From assembly GCA_024734495.1 (NCBI GenBank), contig JALMQS010000187.1, positions 7,799,055 to 7,863,054 of the forward strand: DNA of 64,000 nt, read 5' to 3'. The position numbers and the translations under genes are program-made. This DNA comes from Forficula auricularia (Eukaryota > Arthropoda > Insecta > Dermaptera > Forficulidae). Shown piece by piece: positions 56,560 to 64,000 of the stretch (position 1 is its first letter; each line of letters starts with the position of its first letter). Under the pieces are notes generated by a model. It had not been told where the DNA came from, did not search any database, and saw only the letters and a list, made by a program, of their open reading frames with translations.

Positions 56560-59500
56560 AATGAAATCAATATTTAATGATTAGAAACCTGAAAAGTATT
56601 TCAAATAAATAAAAAAATTAAGAAAAGAAATAGCACATCTCCAGAGGCATCATTGATAATTATATTAATATTTAATTCATTCAAAACTTGAAAATTAGTT
56701 CAAAAAATTCAAAAAAATAAAAATAAAACAAGACCATGTCTAATGCCATCATTGATAATTAAATCCATATATAATTCATTTAAAACCTGAAAAGTAATTC
56801 AAATAATTGAAAAAAGTAAAATAAAGCAATACAATTTCCAGTGCCATCATTTATGATCATTGATAATTAAATCCATATTTAATTAATTGAAAACCTGAAA
56901 AGTACTTCAAAAACTAAAAAAAATTAAAATAAAAGAATACCATGTCTAGTGCCATCATTGATAATTAAATCCATATTTAATTCATTTAAAACCTGAAAAG
57001 TACTTCAATTAACTCAAAAAATTAAAATAAAACAATAACTTGTTCCATCATTGATAATTAAATCGAGATTTAATTATTCAAAACCTGAAAAGTACTTCAA
57101 ATAATTCAAAAAATTAAAATAAAGCAATACCTTGTTCCATCATTGATAATTAAATCCATATTTAATTCATTCAAAACCTGAAAAGTACTTCAGAAAACTC
57201 AAAAAAATTAAAATAAAAGAATACCTTGTTCCATCATTGATTAATAAATCCATATTTAATTCATTCAAAACCTGAAAAGTACTTCAAAAAACTCAAAAAA
57301 ATTAAAATAAAAGAATACCTTGTTCCATCATTGATAATTAAATCCATATTTAATTCATTCAAAACCTGAAAAGTACTTCAAAAAACTCAAAAAAATTAAA
57401 ATAAAAGAATACCTTGTTCCATCATTGATAATTAAATCCATATTTAATTCATTCAAAACCTGAAAAGTACTTCAAAAAATTCAAAAAAATTTAAATAAAG
57501 CAATACCTTGTTCCATCATTGATAAATAAATCCATATTTAATTCATTCAAAACCTGGAAAGTACTTCAAAAAACTCAAAAAAATTAAAATAAAAGAATAC
57601 CTTTTTCCATCATTGGTAATTAAATCCATATTTAATTATTCAAAACCTAAAAAGTACTTCAGAAAACTCAAAAAAATTAAAATAAAAGAATACCTTGTTC
57701 CATCATTGATTAATAAATCCATATTTAATTCATTCAAAACCTGAAAAGTACTTCAAAAAACTCAAAAAAATTAAAATAAAAGAATACCTTGTTCCATCAT
57801 TGATAATTAAATCAATATTTAATTCATTCAAAAGCTGAAAAGTACTCCAAAAAACTCAAAAAAATTAAAATAAAAGAATACCTTTTCCATCATTGATAAT
57901 TAAATCCATATTTAATTCATTCAAAACCTGAAAAGTACTTCAAAAAATTCAAAAAAATTTAAATAAAGCAATACCTTGTTCCATCATTGATAAATAAATC
58001 CATATTTAATTCATTCAAAACCTGGAAAGTACTTCAAAAAACTCAAAAAATCAAAATAAAAGAATACATTTGTTCCATCATTGAAAATTAAATCCATATT
58101 TAATTCATTCAAAACCTGAAAATTACTTTAAAAAACTCAAAAAATCAAAATAAAAGAATACCTTGTTCCATCATTGATAATTAAATCCATATTTAATTAT
58201 TCAAAACCTGAAAAGTACTTCAAAAAACTCAAAAAATTAAAATAAAAGAATACCTTGTCCTATCATTGATAATTAAATCCATATTTAATTATTCAAAACC
58301 TGAAAAGTACTTCAAAAAACACAAAAAATTAAAATAAAAGAATACCTTGTTCCATCATTGATAATTAAATCCATATTTAATTCAATCAAAACCTGAAAAG
58401 TACTTCAAAAAACTCAAAAAAATTAAAATAAAAGAATACCTTGTTCCATCATTGATAAATAAATCCATATTTAATTCATTCAAAACCTGGAAAGTACTTC
58501 AAAAAACTCAAAAAAATTAAAATAAAAGAATACCTTGTTCCATCATTGGTAATTAAATCCATATTTAATTATTCAAAACCTAAAAAGTACTTCAGAAAAC
58601 TCAAAAAAATTAAAATAAAAGAATACCTTGTTCCATCATTGATTAATAAATACATATTTAATTCATTCAAAACCTGAAAAGTACTTCAAAAAACTCAAAA
58701 AAATTAAAATAAAAGAATACTTTGTTCCATCATTGATAATTAAATCCATATTTAATTCATTCAAAAGCTGAAAAGTACTCCAAAAAACTCAAAAAAATTA
58801 AAATAAAAGAATACCTTGTTCCATCATTGGTAATTAAATCCATATTTAATTCATTCAAAACCTAAAAAGTACTTCAGAAAACTCAAAAAAATTAAAATAA
58901 AAGAATACCTTGTTCCATCATTGATTAATAAATCCATATTTAATTCATTCAAAACCTGAAAAGTACTTCAAAAAACTCAAAAAAATTAAAATAAAAGAAT
59001 ACCTTGTTCCATCATTGATAATTAAATCCATATTTAATTCATTCAAAACCTGAAAAGTACTTCAAAAAATTCAAAAAATTTAAATAAAGCAATACCTTGT
59101 TCCATCATTGATAAATAAATCCATATTTAATTCATTCAAAACCTGAAAAGTACTTCAAAAAACTCAAAAAAATTAAAATAAAAGAATACCTTGTTCCATC
59201 ATTGATAATTAAATCCATATTTAATTCATTCAAAACCTGAAAAGTACTTCAAAAAACTCAAAAAAATTAAAATAAAAGAATACCTTGTTCCATCATTGAT
59301 AAATAAATCCATATTTAATTCATTCAAAACCTGAAAAGTACTTCAAAAAACTCAAAAAAATTAAAATAAAAGAATACCTTGTTCCATCATTGATAAATAA
59401 ATCCATATTTAATTCATTCAAAACCTGAAAAGTACTTCAAAAAACTCAAAAAAATTAAAATAAAAGAATACCTTGTTCCATCATTGATAATTAAATCCAT

Positions 59501-60567
59501 ATTTAATTCATTCAAAACCTGAAAAGTACTTCAAAAAATTCAAAAAAATTTAAATAAAGCAATACCTTGTTCCATCATTGATAATTAAATCCATATTTAA
59601 TTCATTCAAAACCTGAAAAGTACTTCAAAAAACTCAAAAAAATTAAAATAAAAGAATACCTTGTTCCATCATTGATAAATAAATCCATATTTAATTCATT
59701 CAAAACCTGAAAAGTACTTCAAAAAACTCAAAAAAATTAAAATAAAAGAATACCTTGTTCCATCATTGATAAATAAATCCATATTTAATTCATTCAAAAC
59801 CTGAAAAGTACTTCAAAAAACTCAAAAAAATTAAAATAAAAGAATACCTTGTTCCATCATTGATAAATAAATCCATATTTAATTCATTCAAAACCTGAAA
59901 AGTACTTCAAAAAACTCAAAAAAATTAAAATAAAAGAATACCTTGTTCCATCATTGATAATTAAATCCATATTTAATTCATTCAAAACCTGAAAAGTACT
60001 TCAAAAAACTCAAAAAAATTAAAATAAAAGAATACCTTGTTCCATCATTGATAATTAAATCCATATTTAATTCATTCAAAACCTGAAAAGTACTTCAAAA
60101 AATTCAAAAAAATTTAAATAAAGCAATACCTTGTTCCATCATTGATAAATAAATCCATATTTAATTCATTCAAAACCTGGAAAGTACTTCAAAAAACTCA
60201 AAAAATCAAAATAAAAGAATACCTTGTTCCATCATTGATAATTAAATCCATATTTAATTCATTCAAAACCTGAAAAGTACTTTAAAAAACTCAAAAAATC
60301 AAAAAAAAACTCAAAAAATTAAAATAAAAGAATACCTTGTCCTATCATTGATAATTAAATCCATATTTAATTCATTCAAAACCTGAAAAGTACTTCAAAA
60401 AACACAAAAAATTAAAATAAAATAATACCTTGTTCCATCATTGAAATTAAATCCATATTTAATTCATTCAAAACCTGAAAAGTATTTAAAAAAACTCAAA
60501 AAATTAAAATATACCAATACCTTCTGCCATCATTAAACATGAAATCCATATTGAATTCATTCAAAAC
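56560..60567. repeat. S94 satellite, block 3
   Basis: About 42 monomers of 94 bp. The central part (57150-60300) is far more homogeneous than blocks 1-2, whereas the outer 500 bp at the left and the last 250 bp at the right are diverged, the profile expected from unequal exchange. The array ends exactly at TTCAAAACCTG, beside the exon-like piece at 60568. No coding. Confidence 0.96.
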
Positions 60568-60605
60568 CTGTAGCGGCTTGGGAGAAACGTCTTGCAGATG
60601 AAATC
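60568..60605 (-). CDS. Candidate exon upstream of the satellite-filled intron
   Basis: 38 nt after a TTTTTATTTTAG acceptor reads DFICKTFLPSRY plus two bases and ends CTACAG before GTTTTG, the first bases of the S94 array. The donor is weak. It joins in frame with 56526. Confidence 0.25.
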
Positions 60606-61590
60606 CTAAAATAAAAATAGAATAAATGTAAAATTAGATTTATTAGAAATAAAATAAAAATTAATTAAGATTTAAGCTTATTCTTGCACACACATATACA
60701 CCCACAGACATATTATTTGAAAAATTCCTCTCTTAAATCAAAATAATTTATGTAATTCAGAAAATTGTATGCTTAGATTGTGACATATAGAGGACAGACA
60801 AAAAAGATTTTTAATCTAGAATTTATAAACAAATTTTCACTTAGAATATAAAATTGCGAATATACACCATTCGACCAACCTAGGACATAATTTTGATTTT
60901 TCTAATCACAAAATTTTAAATAAAATTCAAAATTTAGAAAAAAGATTAAAATCTTTTTTTTTATGTAATAATTATAATTTTAGAAATGATCGAAAAAATG
61001 TTTATATATTTGTAACGTAGTATCATCTTAATTGATCTTTTCTTAATTAAAGTAATTATTTATAGATGAAAATCTCAATAAAAAAGTTTGTTTACATTTT
61101 TTTTCAATTATCTTTTATTTTTTAATTGGTTTTTTAATTTTAAAACCCACTAATAGGTAATAACAAATATAATCATATTATATTAAAATTAGAAAATTTT
61201 TTTTAATTAACTGGTGTCTAAATCATAACAATACAGGTGGATTCATAATAAAACAGGTCTGTTTACAAATAAAGTGTTTGAAGGGCTTTTTTATATAACT
61301 TGGAAATAAATCTTATTTAATTTTATGTTTTTATTTCAGATCGTATAATATTATTTTTTTTATTAATATTTTCCTATTTATTTTTAATGTTTATCAATAT
61401 GAACGAATGTAGGCAATTTGGTATACGAGTAAACAAATATACACATAATATGTGGACCACTAGAAAGCTAGAAATACAAAAACTGGGTGCGGGGTGGGGT
61501 GGATGTGGGATGTGCAGTTGTGGGGGATCCGGGGTGGGAGATGCAGTGGTTAGGCAAGCTTGAGTTGTTTACCAAAAAAGAATTTAGTCT
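60606..61590. other. AT-rich interval, no gene seen
   Basis: AT-rich DNA. TTTTAAAACCCACTAATAGG near 61140 matches the transposon pieces at 42500 and 51920; GTGGACCACTAGAAAGCTAG near 61455 is a reversed R2 segment followed by a G-rich run to about 61555. No frame of interest. Confidence 0.5.
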
Positions 61591-61594
61591 TTTT

Positions 61595-61995
61595 GATTTT
61601 AAGTCGATTCTTCCACGTTATCAGTAGAGGTTGCCATTAATAGTCAAAACATCAAAAATGGAATGCAATAAGGTTATTCCGCTAGTATTAGATAAGAATC
61701 GATCGTTATTTTTGATTTTAAGCCGTTTCCTCCATGTCTTCAGCAATGGTTACCAATAATAATCAAAACGTCAAAAACCTAATGTAGAATTGTTATTCCT
61801 CAAGTATTAGATGAGAATCGATCACTATTTTTGATTTTAACTCGATTCCTCCATGTCTTCAGCAATGGTTACCAATAAAAACCGAAACGTCAAAAATCCA
61901 ATATAGAATGGTTATTCCTCAAGTATTAGATCAGAATCAATCACTATTTTTGATTTTAACTCGATACCTACATGTCTTCAGCAAAGGTAACGGAT
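61595..61995 (+). repeat. 119-bp tandem repeat, ~3.4 copies
   Basis: GATTTTAAGYCG starts at 61595, 61714, 61833 and 61952, an exact 119-bp period. Each unit contains CTTCAGCAATGGTTACCAAT, CCGAAACGTCAAAAA and GGTTATTCCTCAAGTATTAG. The pairing of CTTCAGC with GAAACGTC recalls the hammerhead elements, but no intact CUGANGA box precedes GAAAC on one strand. Confidence 0.9.
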
Positions 61996-62187
61996 AAAAA
62001 AACAACGCAGTTGCTATGGTTACTTATAAAATTTCCTCCCAAATTTTTATCATTTCACAGCGAGAAGCCTAACCATTCTTACTTAAACAAGTTTAAATGA
62101 GCTATATTACCGATCAAATGAATAAATTTTAAAGTTTTTTTTTTAATTTTGGTAAAATAAGGAATTTAAAAAAAGTACAATCTTACT
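61996..62187. other. Short AT-rich interval
   Basis: No feature recognised between the 119-bp repeats and R1. Confidence 0.5.
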
Positions 62188-62728
62188 CTAGAGTAAAGTA
62201 CTTTAAAATATACTTTTACTAAAAACTTTATTTAACCTTTTTTGTTGTCCCCAAGGTACTTAATTAGGATTTTAAATTTCATCAAAATTGGTTAAGTCAT
62301 TTTCAAGATATTTAGAAAAAACTAAAAAAGTACTGAAATAAAGTACTAATGTTTGTGGGCCGATATGTACCAAAAACTAATCAGCGCTTCATTTTGTTAA
62401 ACTAATGGTAGGTTTTCAATTTCATTTCAATCGGTGCAAAGGTGTGGAAAAAATCGTGGACGAAAAAAACGATAACATACATACATACATCCATCCATCC
62501 CCACGCACTTCCAAAAAATGGCACTTTTTGGCCTCTCGACGAGATCCCTGGTAATTTTTGGCAAAATCGTCACGTGCTAAAATTCAACCTAATTGAATAC
62601 TACAATTTGTGACCTTAATTGAGTCCATGGGTTCCGTAGTCTTTACCTGAGGACCCTTTGAAGTCCCGCTTGGCATGAGAGCGATTACAATACTTTACCC
62701 ATGCTTCGCATTGGATAAAGTAAAAAAA
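62188..62728 (+). repeat. Dispersed repeat R1, copy C
   Basis: Best-preserved R1. Runs from CTAGAGTAAAGTACTTTAAA to CATTGGATAAAGTAAAA, with CCGATATGTACCAAAAACTA, an ACAT/CCAT microsatellite, GGCCTCTCGACGAGATCC and a terminal hairpin ACTTTACCCATGC-TTC-GCATTGGATAAAGT. Non-coding. Confidence 0.85.
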
Positions 62729-62739
62729 AGTGAATAACT

Positions 62740-63684
62740 TTTATTAGGACTATTTTTTTATACGACATCAAATAAAAAAATATTAAATTAATTAGATCTA
62801 AAAAAAATCTTAACAATTATTCAACTTAATTATCAAATAATAATGATTAAATAATTAATTATTAAATAAAAAATTATTAAATTTAAAAGTCACAACAATG
62901 AAAATAAGTGTTTATAATGATATTAAAACTTGGTTATACTCGGATTTAATAGATTATTTTCTACTTAATAGAACTATTTAAAATTTTGGAGTTTAAAAAA
63001 GTTTATTTCTCGTGTCAATCCAGTAGATGTTATATTGTATTACCATAATAAAAATGGAGCATTTTTTGTTGAAGGCACAATTGAAATGGTCTTAATTTAT
63101 GCGGTGAATGTGGAAGAAGTGTTATCGTGTTGTAAATCTATTAAAAAAAAAAAAAAAAAAAAAAACAGGAAATGTAAAGGCTACGAAGGACTTTAAAGGC
63201 TAAAATAAAGAAATTGGAGCTGGAATTCATCCAGAAGATTTGTGGAGACTCTGGAATGTCTCAGAATATTATAGCAAAATTATTAAATTATTAATTATTA
63301 AATTATTTATTTAATAATTAAATATTTGATCATTATTATTTGATAATTAAGTTGAATGATTGTTAAAAATAATTATTAGAATTTTTTTGAGATATACTTA
63401 ATTGATTTAATATTTATTATTATTTGATGTCGTATAAAAAAATAGTTCTTATGAAAGTTGTTCAGTTTTTTTTCTAGATTAAGAATATGTATAGAAACAT
63501 ATGGGTTTACATTTAAAAAACAGAGCTTGACCTCGAAATACCCTTGAAAGCTTGTTCTACGTCTACAAACAATAGCGTAGTTTAGTTTCCCCCTCGATAT
63601 AAATAAACTTTTATTTGAAAATTTTTTCATAAAATGCACTGTTTTTGAGTTATAAGACTGTCTTAAGATTAAAAACTCACTCGG
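62740..63684 (-). mobile_element. Long-TIR element, copy 2 (left end missing)
   Basis: Reverse-oriented relative of 42989-44209. The right end CTCACTCGG is followed by TA (63685-63686), and the centre (63000-63260) matches 43425-43690 in reverse. The outer ~200 bp of the other inverted repeat are absent, so the copy is truncated where it meets R1. A poly(A) run at 63145-63164 interrupts it. The minus-strand frame 63376-63639 is an inverted-repeat translation. Confidence 0.78.
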
Positions 63685-63735
63685 TATATGAAAAAATTCT
63701 ATTATTTTTGGAAAATTCCATTGCTAGAGCTATGT

Positions 63736-63903
63736 GAGGGGTGAACAGCGATTGGCATTAGGTGTACACGTCTTTGGAATTAGGTTTGTGGGATTATTTT
63801 GGAATTAATTAGAAAATGTTCTTTCATCTATTGTCCTCTACTTGGAAATGAAAGTGGAAGTGGAAGTAGGTGTACACGATATTAGGTCGCGGTTCACCCC
63901 TCG
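63736..63903. mobile_element. 168-bp MITE with 9-bp target duplication
   Basis: GAGGGGTGAACAGCGA and the inverse of TCGCGGTTCACCCCTCG form the ends; GAGCTATGT flanks both sides (63727-63735 and 63904-63912). AGGTGTACACG occurs in the same direction near both ends. A 9-bp duplication suggests a Mutator-like element. Confidence 0.8.
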
Positions 63904-64000
63904 GAGCTATGTATCCTTTCTCTATGGCCAGGCCTATGGCCTACCTCTGACACATGACATTTTCACTGGAGATGCCGAAGCCTTATCTTCTAGGTGGCGT

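Noticed and set aside
61490..61560. G-rich stretch as a G-quadruplex regulator
   Set aside because: Similar C/G runs occur in many R2 copies here and are part of that repeat.

Overview
Overview. This is AT-rich eukaryotic nuclear DNA, almost certainly from a metazoan and probably an arthropod. The reasons are a Jockey/CR1-like LINE, Tc1, hAT and THAP (P-like) transposons, a tRNA-derived SINE, Penelope-type hammerhead foldbacks, Helitron-like ends and kilobase-scale satellite DNA. The species cannot be fixed from the sequence. No conserved cellular gene, rRNA, functional tRNA gene or CRISPR is visible. Nearly all ATG-initiated reading frames are translations of repeats.

Layout. 1-10797: a heterogeneous array of a ~94-bp satellite (S94) with internal segmental duplications, broken by a ~0.9-kb LTR-like insertion (1392-2313) and a 5'-truncated LINE (2451-3757, minus). 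10798-24919: sixteen tandem copies of a ~902-bp satellite (S902), each carrying four conserved hairpins. 24920-27115: decayed S902 pieces interleaved with a dispersed repeat (R1). 27116-31540: a foldback, R2 repeats, a Helitron-like end, a 119-bp repeat and a ~282-bp duplication. 31541-37680: a transposon nest in which a LINE fragment was entered by two DNA transposons at neighbouring TA sites; the larger one carries a second LINE copy and a THAP-domain element, the smaller is a Tc1 element. 37680-48700: a 1.6-kb inverted-repeat element, R2, a hAT element with a LINE nested in it, a long-TIR element, a Helitron-like end, a full-length SINE, another LINE fragment and two hammerhead-bearing elements. 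48759-50600: the only sizeable low-repeat stretch, with a candidate two-exon gene on the minus strand. 50738-53592: a nested set of foldbacks and MITEs. 53713-60605: candidate small minus-strand exons, partly tandemly duplicated, separated by a hammerhead foldback (itself carrying a hAT MITE) and by a ~4-kb S94 array that would lie inside an intron. 60606-64000: AT-rich DNA, 119-bp repeats, R1, a second long-TIR element and a small MITE with a 9-bp target duplication.

How the parts relate. Insertions cut each other in a readable order. Paralogous satellite copies supply empty sites for two retroelement insertions. The four frameshifts in transposon genes are all single-base losses in homopolymers. 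The two least-explained structures are the S902 unit with its hairpin pairs and the small related exons at 48.8 and 53.7-60.6 kb.
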